Below are positions 1 to 9,771 of a DNA stretch of 64,000 bases, piece by piece; position 1 is the stretch's first letter, and every line of letters starts with the position of its first letter. The DNA comes from Buddleja alternifolia (Eukaryota; Streptophyta; Magnoliopsida; Lamiales; Scrophulariaceae), in contig CM033399.1 in the NCBI GenBank assembly GCA_019426215.1, positions 23,631,022 to 23,695,021 on the forward strand. Reading direction: 5' to 3'. The position numbers and the translations under genes are program-made. The notes below the pieces were generated by a model. That model worked only from the letters and a program-made list of their open reading frames with translations. It was not told where the DNA came from and made no database searches.

Positions 1-947
1 GACAACAAGAATAGTTCATATTCGTATGTGAAACAAATAACTTATATATGTTACACGACTGATTAATTAGCTAAATGTACTAAAGTTGAAGCCTATCCCA
101 ATACAAGGAAGATAATGTTAGCTAACAGTATAGGACTGGTTAGTCAATATCGGTACCATGCCGAACTTTAATAGTATAGTACCCCTATGGGAAGACTTAA
201 CCACACAATTTGTCGACCAAGACTTCCATACTTTAAATTAGGATACAAACAAAGGATGTCATCAATTATATTTCTAAATTCCACAATCCAATTAATTCTA
301 CAACCTTGACTTACCTATCAAGCCGGAATGTCCTATTCAAATTTACTTCGGATATGCCATCATATATCCTAATTAAATTCCATGTATCCAAGGAATTCAA
401 CAATTTACATATACCAAATAAGTTTGAATAATTTATTCAAATTTAAAATCTTATCTATATTTCAAATTTAGTTGCATGTTAAGTGAATAAAACATTTCCT
501 CAAACACACATTTACGTGAATCATGTAAACAAAATGTACATCTGTAATGTGGAATGCAAAATCAAATACAAAATTGAGATAGATTGATAGAGAAATCTCA
601 TATTGTGTTTGGATATATGTGTCTTTATTTCGTTTCCAATGAGTGTTTTTGGAAATGTGATTCGTAGTATTCGGTTAAGAATGGTGGCATATTTGGTTGT
701 ATATTTAAAATGAGTTGGAGTTGGCTAAGATGTCAAAATGTGCATTATTTAAAACTTCATATTATATTTATTAGGGATAATGACATTTTTAGTCCTTGAA
801 GTAGACGATTTGTGTCAAAGTATTCCCTCAAGTGAAAATATTAGCATTACTGTTCCTAATGTTGAAATTTTGTTTCACTCAAGTCATTTTTGGACTTGCT
901 TCAGGATGCATGCTCATAAATAAGGATAAAAATATCCAAAAATCTCG
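1..947. repeat. Duplicated noncoding segment, copy 1
   Basis: Positions about 60-947 are a close direct copy of 12427-12444 joined to 26817-27780. Only scattered substitutions and small indels separate the copies. The first ~60 bases also recur at 6018-6075. No coding potential was seen. The copy ends near 947, where decayed Ty3 gag sequence begins, so that insertion or a deletion cut it short. Copy 2 is split by a TRIM-like element, and copy 1 shows the empty site. Confidence 0.8.
776..947. mobile_element. Truncated foldback (MITE-like) element
   Basis: This matches the complete foldback at 27518-27780: one arm from 776 to about 890, then the loop. The second arm breaks off at about 947. 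The loop (about 897-935) is in the opposite orientation to the loop in the complete copy. It has no coding capacity. Confidence 0.6.
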
Positions 948-1916
948 AGGTCGGCTATGGTACCAGCGGGCAGTCAGTTGAATCAGCTAAGCGCCCTTGC
1001 AGAAAGGGTGGTTTGAAAAATCTTACAGTAGGCAGCATCACTGACGTCGTACATGTCAGCCTTGGCGTTGAACTTGTCAACATGCTCTTAAGAGTCTCCA
1101 GCTCCCTCACACTCTTTCAGATGAGGTATCTTAAGCCCCTGCGGTAAAGACTCTGCCAAAATTGCCTGGCAGAAAGGACTTCTCTTAGGAGGTGCTACAG
1201 CTAATGGCACCAATTGCATATCCTCATATCTTCCGTGGCCGTCTAAACTCTCATCACGCCGGGGTATGTGCCTACGTCGGCCTTCGGGCCTCGGCAAGTT
1301 CTCTTCGGGGGTCAAGGATGCTTGACCTTTACGTAATGACCTTGGGGTTGTTGGCCTTCGGTCTCTTTCCCTTGGTGGCCTCTTAGGGGGTGAGGCCACA
1401 CTATTCTCTTCTCTTTCTCGTACTGCCCAATTCACCGGTGAGTTGGATCGCCTTGATCCAATCCCGCCGGGGGTCAAGGACTCCCGACCTCGGCGGGGGG
1501 ATAGGCTTGGCGCCACTCGGTGAGGGCAACTCTTCTCCCGAGGTTTCTGACCCCTACGTTCGGATGGAGGGGACGGATCTTGCGGCCCTTTCTCTTGAGG
1601 TTGGGGTGCCTCCTAATGGCTCCTCTCAAGGCCCCCTGTTAGTCGATAGAACAGGTGTTGCTCGTGACGGGTCTGTAAGGGCATATTGCTGGACTGCACG
1701 AGCGGCTGCCCTCACTGATGCATCCTCAACAAGAGCAAGTAATGCCTCCTAAGTGATCTCGAACACCCTAGTGGCAGGGGATGGAATCACTGATGGCGTC
1801 ACAGAAGGTGCGTTCTGCTCGTTCATCAGGGGTGGTATGCCTGGACCCCCGCCTTCAGCTTGTCGGGTCGGAGGGTCTTGAGCACCACCCTCAACATTGG
1901 GCCGATCTTCTGTCAT
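948..1916 (-). pseudogene. Ty3-type retrotransposon gag remnant
   Basis: Read on the minus strand from the ATG at 1916-1914, the frame gives a proline/arginine-rich N-terminus. A core follows with PFCQAILAESLPQGLKIPHL, then EHVDKFNAKADMYDVSDAAY and LSARALS. This is the pattern of plant Ty3 gag capsid regions, where a short conserved start precedes an H-x-x-x-F helix and a W-F-x-x-L motif. At least four in-frame stops interrupt it, two of them early in the N-terminal part. Near the far end, TGA codons replace what are normally Trp codons. Sequence similarity is lost near 947, so only the front of gag remains. It is a dead fragment. Its PBS and LTR remains should lie at higher coordinates. Confidence 0.7.
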
Positions 1917-2520
1917 TGGGTTAAGAAGTTTATCTACAGCTGCTGGTTAATGGTGGCTAGTTATCCTATCACCGGTAATACGCGCTTGTGACCTAGTTTG
2001 CATACTCAGTGGCTGGAGCACTGTTCCCACAGATGGCGTCAGACTGATGATTGTAAAAATCGCCAGTCAATGAATATCAGGTGATTAACCGCATGGGGTG
2101 ATGGAACCGATCCAACACACGACAAATTAGGTTGGGGGTTGATGAATATATAGACTGCACTCGACTTTAGTACTTGCCTACGTACCAATGAATAGGGATC
2201 AAGTCGGTTTGTAGTTTTTTTGTGGGGTTACTCTCAATAGTCAGTGAATTTTTTACTAGGGGAGTAGATAATGAGCCTTTTCCAACTCTTCTAAGATATT
2301 TATATAGAGCTGGCAGTGGGATATGGGTCGTGGTCTTAACTTTGTCAGTAGTCCATCAGGCTTAATAATATAACCCTTAGACTAATAAAATAGCACGGGT
2401 ACTCTTAATGGGTTGTCAGTCCTTTTGGGCTTGACTAGTATGTTAACCGCGGACTTTTGGGGTGCAGCCCCGGTCCGAGATGAGGATGTGTTTAATTACT
2501 GTAACGCCCTTAGACATTTT
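1917..2520 (-). mobile_element. Ty3 leader, putative PBS and LTR remnant
   Basis: Upstream of the gag start (minus strand), positions 2023-2040 read on the minus strand as GACGCCATCTGTGGGAAC. This is one base off the TGGCGCCATCTGTGGGAAC type of primer site common in plant Ty3 elements. LTR sequence would therefore run from about 2042 upward. Its outer end could not be fixed because no partner LTR is present. No gene was seen here. Confidence 0.45.
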
Positions 2521-2671
2521 TGGTGCACATCATTCATAGAATGCTAATAACAAACATTACGTGAACCAAATAAGAGTAATTCCAATTCAAATTCGACTTG
2601 GTGGAATCCAAATCAATTATGATTAGTGGATTGATCTCGTTATGTGATTGTTTTTTGTTTTAAGAAAATTA

Positions 2672-3059
2672 GGCTATGTTTGTTTCTATTTTGGAGGGTT
2701 TTTTTGATGAAAATTTTGATGAAAAAGTTTATTGCGAGTTGTGTACTTTGGTGAAAATTTGTTTGGTTTTGTATTTGATTTTATTTTCAAAAGAGACAAA
2801 AGTTACTGTAGCAGTCAAATTACGAAAGTTTTTGTCTGAAAAGTAATATTCATAATTAGTTAATGATTGAAAAATATAAAAAATTTATATAATACGAAAA
2901 AGTAAGCTAAAAGTGGAGAAGGGTGTAGGGTTGTAGGCAATATAGCTGTCAGAAATGTTTGGCCAAAAAATACCTATTTGGTGAAAAATGGATAAGCCAA
3001 ATGAGTTTTGACCAAAATTTTGACCAAAATATGGTTTCAAAATAGAAACAAACATAGCC
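2672..3059. mobile_element. Tourist-like (PIF/Harbinger) MITE
   Basis: A 388-bp noncoding element with inverted ends GGCTATGTTTGTTTCTATTT and its complement. It is flanked by the 3-bp duplication TTA at 2669-2671 and 3060-3062. The subterminal region repeats GATGAAAATTTTG-like words in inverted form. The TTA duplication and G-rich tip are typical of PIF/Harbinger-derived MITEs. It lies about 490 bp upstream of the thaumatin-like gene. Confidence 0.85.
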
Positions 3060-3062
3060 TTA

Positions 3063-3480
3063 GCTAATCAGCACACATAATTATACAGATTATGTCGTGT
3101 ATTGGCTTCTATGATCAAGTTTGTGCATATATAAAATTAGGATAGTTATTTAAACACCCCTTAACTATATTGAAAATACAGAAGCCTTTCATACTACATA
3201 ATTAAAACGATAACGCCATATCATATTACAATAGCAGTATTAGTATAATTATCTAAACAATAAAGTAGATTTCTATTTTTCAATATAATTATGTAAACAA
3301 TCAAGTGAATTTAGGGGACCCCTAAATTAAGTAGACTTATTGCACATAGACGTTCGGACAAAAGTTTTTATCCCGATCGTTGAATTGCCTAACCAAAACA
3401 CTAGAAGACTATTAGTACTAGCACAAAATATTTGAATTTTCTAAGCAAAAAAGTAGGCAATATCTATGCAACCAACCATC
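3063..3480. other. AT-rich upstream region of thaumatin-like gene
   Basis: About 420 bp between the MITE and the TATA box. No open frame or repeat was seen. It is the likely proximal promoter region of the PR-5-type gene, but no specific defence element (W box, GCC box) could be named with confidence. Confidence 0.4.
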
Positions 3481-3488
3481 TATATAAA
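3481..3488 (+). promoter_or_regulatory. TATA box of thaumatin-like gene
   Basis: TATATAAA lies 60 bp upstream of the ATG at 3548. This spacing fits a plant TATA box about 30 bp before a transcription start near 3510-3515. Confidence 0.7.
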
Positions 3489-3547
3489 CCCCGCCAATTT
3501 GTTCTCCAGACTACACAAAAAGCAAAATTAACTTATGCTAAGCAAAG

Positions 3548-4235
3548 ATGAGCTTCACCAAAATCCTCACATTATTAGCTTGTCTATTGCCATTCCTATT
3601 CTTCACCTCCACCCGTGCTGCCACTTTTGACATCACAAACCGATGCAGCTACACTGTTTGGGCTGCCGCCTCGCCAGTAGGTGGGGGTAGACGACTCGAT
3701 CGAGGTCAATCATGGCAAATCAATGTGCCACCGGGCACTACCCAGGCCCGAATTTGGGGCCGAACCAATTGCAATTTCGATGGCAATGGTCGAGGTCGTT
3801 GCCAGACGGGTGATTGTAATGGATTACTACAATGCCGGCCAAGGCTTCGGCCAGCCCCCCAACACACTAGCCGAATTTGCCCTAAACCAGTTCCAAAACT
3901 TGGACTTCTTTGACATTTCCTTGGTAGATGGGTTCAACATACCAATGGAATTCAGTCCAACGGCCAATGGGTGTCGCCACCTCAGGTGCACGGCCCCAAT
4001 TAATGATCAATGCCCCAACCAGCTTCGGGCTCCGGGTGGATGTAACAATCCATGTACTGTCTTCCGCACAAATGAGTATTGTTGCACAAATGGGCAAGGA
4101 AGTTGTGGCCCAACAACATTTTCTAGGTTCTTTAAAGATAGGTGCCCTGACGCTTATAGCTATCCTCAGGATGATCCAACAAGTACTTTTACTTGCGCAG
4201 GCGGTACAAATTACAGGGTTGTGTTCTGCCCATGA
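3548..4235 (+). pseudogene. Thaumatin-like / osmotin-family PR-5 gene, frameshifted
   Basis: PR-5 proteins are secreted antifungal defence proteins. Here the first frame starts at 3548 with a hydrophobic signal peptide (about residues 1-25, ending STRA). The mature N-terminus [19 protein letters not shown] follows. The family signature [10 protein letters not shown] is present near residue 82. Right after LLQC (about 3832) the frame is lost. The rest continues in the +1 frame from [13 protein letters not shown] to the TGA at 4233-4235, consistent with four extra bases (CGGC) or one. Across the two frames all 16 conserved cysteines are present, and so are the acidic-cleft residues (FFDIS, VDGFN). 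The product would end at VVFCP, without the C-terminal vacuolar extension of osmotin, so the ancestral protein was apoplastic. There is no intron, as in many osmotin-type genes. A sequencing error remains possible. Confidence 0.9.
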
Positions 4236-4406
4236 AAAATCTTTTGAGATTTCTAATGTTATTGACATTACTCAAAATTACCAGTGATATGTTAAGGCTT
4301 CTGGGCATTAGCCTATAATAATGTTCTGCACAAGTACACTGCGCATTTAGCGTATCATGTAAAGATCTTGATGAACTCTTCATATGGATTATTGAGAGAG
4401 TCGAAC

Positions 4407-4412
4407 AATAAA
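4407..4412 (+). terminator. Poly(A) signal of thaumatin-like gene
   Basis: AATAAA lies 172 bp past the stop codon. It is followed by further AT-rich sequence with a second near-copy (AATAAAAG) at about 4418. This is a plausible near-upstream polyadenylation element. Confidence 0.55.
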
Positions 4413-5457
4413 ATAGTAATAAAAGAATATTTATTAAATTATTTCTTTTCAAGTTATTTATGCCAAAATTAACTTTTCTGTGACCAAATTTAAATCAAGT
4501 CGATTACACATAATTTGGTACTATAAGCACCCTTTCCTCATTGCATGAATAAATCACTTTCATACAATTCTAAGAGAGAATTTCAGCAATAACTTTGACG
4601 AAGATATAATTTACTTACTCATAGTAATTACTAGCTATTCAGTAAATATATATAATTCAAATGGGAACAAAGAATTTCCATGAACAATCGGTATGTTTTC
4701 TTTCTAGCTGGTGAAATGCCAACTCGCTTTATCTTTGTCTTCACCATTCTTATCGCAATTATACTTTTAACAGTAATCGGGTAACTGTGATCAAAGAAAA
4801 AAACACACTTCTATGTCTTAATAACTAAACTTTTTTATCACCAAAAAAAATAAAATAATAAATAATAAAAAGTGATAGGATGTAGTAAACAGGCTGTCTG
4901 TGAGAAAATAATAATCAGGGTGAGATTTCAAAAACGTTTTTAACACAAGCAACTTTGAATTAAACTGGTCCTCGCAGCTAAAAGTTGATTTAAAGTTCGA
5001 CAACCAAAACGTAATTTTGCTGTGCGAACCAAGAAATCCACAATGACAAGCTTGAGACTATTTTTGAGTTGAAATATGAAGTTTTATGCTTAAATTCTTT
5101 TCATTGCCGATTTGAAAAATAACTCTAACACATTGAAAGTTTATCAAGATCCAAATATGAAGGATTTATTCAACACTCCTTTCAGACTCTAGTGTATACC
5201 ATTCCGGACCAACACCAAAGAATTCTTCATCTTTTTCTTCTGACTTGACTTTTCCACACGACATATTGTTCTTTTAAGTCGTGCAATGATATCAAAGATT
5301 TGAATCGAGAAATTAACGTTAATTCAAATTGCAGGGACATGGTGGTACATTTAACTGGTTGTATTTCTTGCAAAACTAGGGATTACTCGGGTAATAATTC
5401 GAACAACTTAACAATAATTTCTGTTTTCTTTCGAGAAATGCTAGACTCTTACAATTA
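4413..5457. other. Intergenic, nothing recognised
   Basis: An AT-rich stretch with only short open frames lacking codon structure. No inverted ends, tandem repeats or coding similarity were recognised. Confidence 0.5.
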
Positions 5458-6006
5458 AGACATGGACTAATTAATTATTCATGCATTTGTCTCTTTCCCC
5501 ATTTCTCTCTAAACCCTAACCTTTTTTTTTTCCTTCTATTTTTCTCCGTTGGAGATGGCTTGGTGAAGCAGTTGTCTACTTTACCACTGTTACAACCACT
5601 ATCGTCGGCGGGTTGGGTTGGAGCATCTTTCTTAAAGTTATACATCACATCTTCAAATCTGACGAGACGGATATGGATCTAAAGGGACAGATCTGATGAG
5701 ATGAAGACGAGTGATACTTAAGTTTTTATATAGCGTTTTAGATATTTTATTTAGTATTTAATTTTCTCTCTCGTATTAGAGTTTCATCTCTCCTTGAATA
5801 GGAGTTGTACAAGAATTTTCTTGTATTTGTTTGTGAGTTCTTAAGATTTGTTATCTTCAAGAACTTGATAGTTGGTGTTTCAGATGTTCTTACTACATTG
5901 TATGAATCGATATGAATTGTATTGTTCCAAACATTGTAAACTTTCGATTGAATGATATATAAAACCGATTTTTCTTTAAAAAAAGAAAGACATGCACTAA
6001 TTAATT
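5458..6006. mobile_element. Retroposed insert with 19-bp target duplication
   Basis: AGACATGGACTAATTAATT at 5458-5476 recurs at 5988-6006 with one mismatch, flanking a 511-bp insert (5477-5987). The insert ends in an A-rich tract (TTTAAAAAAAGAA) just before the right duplication. A long target duplication plus an A-rich 3' end is the mark of LINE-type retroposition, as in SINEs, truncated LINEs or processed cDNA. The interior has no long ORF and I could not identify the source RNA. Its second half resembles a plant 3' UTR. Confidence 0.65.
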
Positions 6007-6017
6007 CAAATCTTTAT

Positions 6018-6075
6018 GGACAATAAGAATAATTCATATTTGTATGTGAAACAAATAACTTATGTTACACGACTA
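6018..6075 (+). repeat. Short copy of window start
   Basis: This stretch matches positions 1-60 with few changes (GTGAAACAAATAACTTAT and TTACACGACT are shared). It directly follows the right target duplication of the retroposon. It may be the left end of the duplicated segment's second copy, separated from the rest by later insertions. Confidence 0.6.
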
Positions 6076-7440
6076 TAAAAGTGTGAATCTTCTTAGTGTT
6101 TCTTTCAAGTGTGAAATGACATTATTATCCTCACTTAAATAACCTTATTAATTAAAAAAAAACTTAAATACTTAAAAATATTTATTGTTAACGTCATAAT
6201 TTAAAACTCAAAATTTAGTTGAAGAGTCCTCTATACGTGCAAAGTAAATAATTTGATAATAATTAAATTTAAGATTAGTTGAAGAGCTCCTTATGTTTCA
6301 AGAGTCTATTATTTGCTTTCATGCTCTTAATTATTATGATTATTATATTATTATTATTAATAATAATAATAATAATAATAATAATTGTATAAATACATAC
6401 ATACTAAAAATAATTAAACAATCACGTAATGCACTTGACTACATGAGTTGGAAATTCATAATTGCTATGTTTCATACAACTTTTCGATTCCTACGTAACC
6501 GATCAAGCAACTTTCCACCTCCATGGAAGCCTAAGTGTAAATTAATAGTCTAGAAATTATCGGGCAGTGTCACCACTTCTTCTTTAAATACACAATCACC
6601 TCTGATTCACAGCCATGCGGTGGATGCATTTGGCACTGCCATTATGAGAAAAAAACTAATTGTTATACGCTTATAGTACTGGTGCAACATTTTAAACGCA
6701 GTGCTTCTTGTACTTGATAATATATAGTGTGATTTTGGGTGAAGAAATATAATAGTTCTTGAGGTGGCCGCGAAGGATTACGTGATCCATCGGTGCATTA
6801 TCAGCTGAGGAGGCGCGCGGAGACAACCAGTGGTACAGGTCCTAGGGGGACTACGACGGCAAAAACTTGGGGAGTGGTGGCGCCGCTAGATGAATGGTTG
6901 GTGGCCTGGTGGGCCATTTTGGAAGAATGGCAAAGTAATTGTGGGGAGATTGAGCAGGCATTGAGGGGTTTGGATATAATGAAAAATTATTGATGATAAA
7001 CAAAAATCTTTATTGTTGTTTCTCCTATCCACAATTTTTCCATCTTTTGACTCTATGTGTTAAGGTTCCACATTTTTATCAAGCACCGACCGTCGTGTCA
7101 AGAAGAATGCTCCACAAAGGTCTTCAGTTTTACAAAAGCACAATGATATTATGTACTCTCTAAAAAAAAATAATTCTTTTTTGTTGGTAATTATGTAAAG
7201 TTCAATTGGTATAGTACTTGCTCTTTTTCCAATGATAATTACTAGAGTCATTTGATTATGCTTTCTTTCCCTTATTAGTTATCTATTTATTAGTTATGTT
7301 TTGAGACTTACAGAAACGTTCACATGTCCTTCTCAAATATAACTCGAATCAAACAATTTTTGAAGTCTGTATAGAATATCAAGTACCTAGAGTCAATGAC
7401 ATCTATCCCGTTCTTTATTCTTTTACATGAAACAATATTT
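6076..7440. other. Intergenic with (TAA)n microsatellite
   Basis: A TAA/ATT microsatellite lies at about 6345-6384. A GC-richer patch at 6793-6993 is open for 66 codons, but I recognise no domain in it. Otherwise this is AT-rich sequence without recognisable features. Confidence 0.5.
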
Positions 7441-7460
7441 TATATATATATATATATATA

Positions 7461-7865
7461 GGGTATGGATCAAATACATACCTTAATATTAGGTAAGATC
7501 TAAGACCCAATCTAGGCCTTAGATTCAATTTGATCTCAAGGTCTGGATTTAACCTATTTTTCGAATTATTTAATTTGTTTTAATGCTGGCAGGGGCATTT
7601 TAGTCAAAAACATAACAACCTTCTTCTTCAACCATCCTCACTGCTCTCTCTCTCTCTCTCCTCTCAATCTATCTCTTCCCCCATTATCGCACTATTTTTA
7701 TCTTCTTTTTTTTCGTATCTTTCTCTCTATTCTCCATTATCGCATTAATTTCATCTTCGTATTACTGTAAAGATGAAGATAGAGGAAATTATTCCACAGC
7801 AATAAACGACTCCTTGTAAAAATTCCCCCAAAATTTGTTATATACCCAGGAGAAAAATACAGAAG

Positions 7866-7897
<32 letters not shown>

Positions 7898-9274
7898 GAT
7901 ATAGATATAGATGTAGATATATAAGGGGGGTAAAATACAAGTAATTTATGGTAGGCTGTTGACACCTCTGAAGTAAAACTGAGGCCTTGTCTTCTCTTCT
8001 CAGTTGCACATAGGAGATCTTTCTTTCTTTCTGCAGATACATACATACATACATACAAAAAGAGATATATCTTTAGTGATTTATACAATATATCCAATTT
8101 TCTTCTTTAATACATACTGTATAATGAGTTATAATATAATGTATAGTGTGTTATAACATACTGTATAATGACTTATAAGATACTGTATAATTGAATATTT
8201 TTAATATGTTATAAACACACACTGTATAATGAGTTATAATGTATCGTATAATGTGTTATAACATACTGTATAATGACTTATAAGATACTGTATAATTGAA
8301 TATTTTTAATATGTTATAAACACACACTGTATAATGAGTTATAATGTACCGTATAATGTGTTATAACATACTGTATAGTGGCTTATAAGATACTGTATAA
8401 TTGAATATTTTTAATATGTTATAAACACACACTGTATAATGAGTTATAATGTACCGTATAATGTATTATAACATACTGTATAATGGCTTATAAGATACTG
8501 TATAATTGAATATTTTTAATATGTTATAAACACACACTGTATAATGAGTTATAAAGTACCGTATAATGTATTATAACATACTGTATAATGGCTTATAAAA
8601 CACTGTATAATTGAATATTTTTAATATGTTATAAACACACACTGTTTTAAGATACTGTATATATATAGATAGATAGATAGATATAAATATATATATAGAG
8701 AGAGAGAGAGAGAAAGAGAGGAAGACGAAGAAATAGCCTATTTTTCTCTCTCTTCTGATCACTTTTCAAATTCATACGAATTTTGTGGCGTGAATTCCAG
8801 CTTGCATTTCTCTAATATCAAGTTTCAATGCAATTTCGTTGGATGATGATCATGTATTATGATAATATAACATCAATCTTTTGTGGCTGCAAATTTTATC
8901 TTTTGCAGAGCATCATCCAACCTAATTATGGGAGTGATAATTTGATTTCGATTTATAATTGAAAAAAGAAAAAAAAAAGAGAAGAGAAGAGAATTAGTGA
9001 AACACCAGAGAAGAAGTGAGCAAATGAGAGAGAATACGATGAAAGAGACGATCAGAGAAGAAATGAGAATATGAGAGAGAAGAAGATGAAAGAGACGTGG
9101 GTTTGTAGGCTTTGAAAAATGGCATCAGTTGACTATTATACCCCTTATTCAATTGAAATCAATTTCCCCACATGTTTTTTGATTCTTTTCTGGACGGTTA
9201 GATTTAATGGATCCAATGGTATATATTGGGTCTTATATCTTATCTAATGTAAGGTATGTATTAGATCTTGACCC
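7461..9274. mobile_element. MULE A: non-autonomous MuTAnT-like element in (TA)n
   Basis: This is 1,814 bp with inverted ends of roughly 85 bp: GGGTATGGATCAAATACATA on the left and the complement of GGGTCAAGATCTAATACATA on the right. Both ends sit directly in (TA)n tracts (7441-7460 and 9275 onward). The same end pair bounds MULE B and MULE C. In B the left-type end lies on the transposase side and the right-type end on the Ulp1 side. No transposase sequence remains. The interior holds CT- and GA-rich stretches and a 105-bp tandem array. Insertion into TA microsatellites is known for the Mutator-related Micron (rice) and MuTAnT (Medicago) families. Confidence 0.8.
8115..8640 (+). repeat. Five-unit ~105-bp tandem array in MULE A
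   Basis: Units start at about 8115, 8221, 8326, 8431 and 8536, and a broken sixth begins at 8641. Each unit carries ACTGTATAATGAGTTATAA, several further CTGTATAATG-like words, and ends in GTTATAAACACAC. The units are nearly identical, so the array expanded recently. The same short words fill the introns of MULE B. Confidence 0.9.
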
Positions 9275-9766
9275 TATATATATATATAATTAAAAGTGTT
9301 TGAAGTAAAACCTAAATTACTCTAGGAAAAACTATACATAATATTATGAGTAATATTTTGTCGCTCTATGCGAACTATATAGGTATTTTATTACAAAAGT
9401 CATTATGTTTTTCTTTTTCTTCTCCGCCTAAATGTATTGTAGAGTATCTCGAATATCTTAACCTTTAATAAAAACAATATAGATATTAAAAAAAAAGTAA
9501 GAATAGAAATAAAAGTGTTCATTTTTTTATAATGATGAAGTGCCATCTACTCATCCAAATTTATAAAATATTTTGTTGGTCGTGTAAACAAAACGTAGTT
9601 TGATCTTAATAGGACAAGATTGTTTTCCAAGAAATTGTAAGCCAATCTTTTTTTTTGGGGTAACTAAGCCAATCTAATTGCAAAAAAGGAAAGTAAATGA
9701 ACTAGGTACATAAAGCTAGCTATAAGAAATTCATATTGGAGAAAAATGTGTAGTAATTTAGGTGTG
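9275..9766. other. AT-rich spacer
   Basis: This begins with the (TA)n tract into which MULE A inserted and runs to the solo LTR. No gene, repeat family or inverted structure was recognised. Confidence 0.5.
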
Positions 9767-9771
9767 ATTAT

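Noticed and set aside
1192..1752. Two plus-strand frames in the Ty3 gag remnant
   Set aside because: The minus-strand translation carries the recognisable gag motifs. The plus-strand frames are its shadows.
6793..6993. A 66-codon frame with Trp-rich sequence
   Set aside because: No recognisable domain, no second exon and no promoter context. It is too short to support as a gene.
8115..8640. CRISPR-like repeat array
   Set aside because: These are contiguous 105-bp tandem units with no unique spacers, inside a plant transposon.
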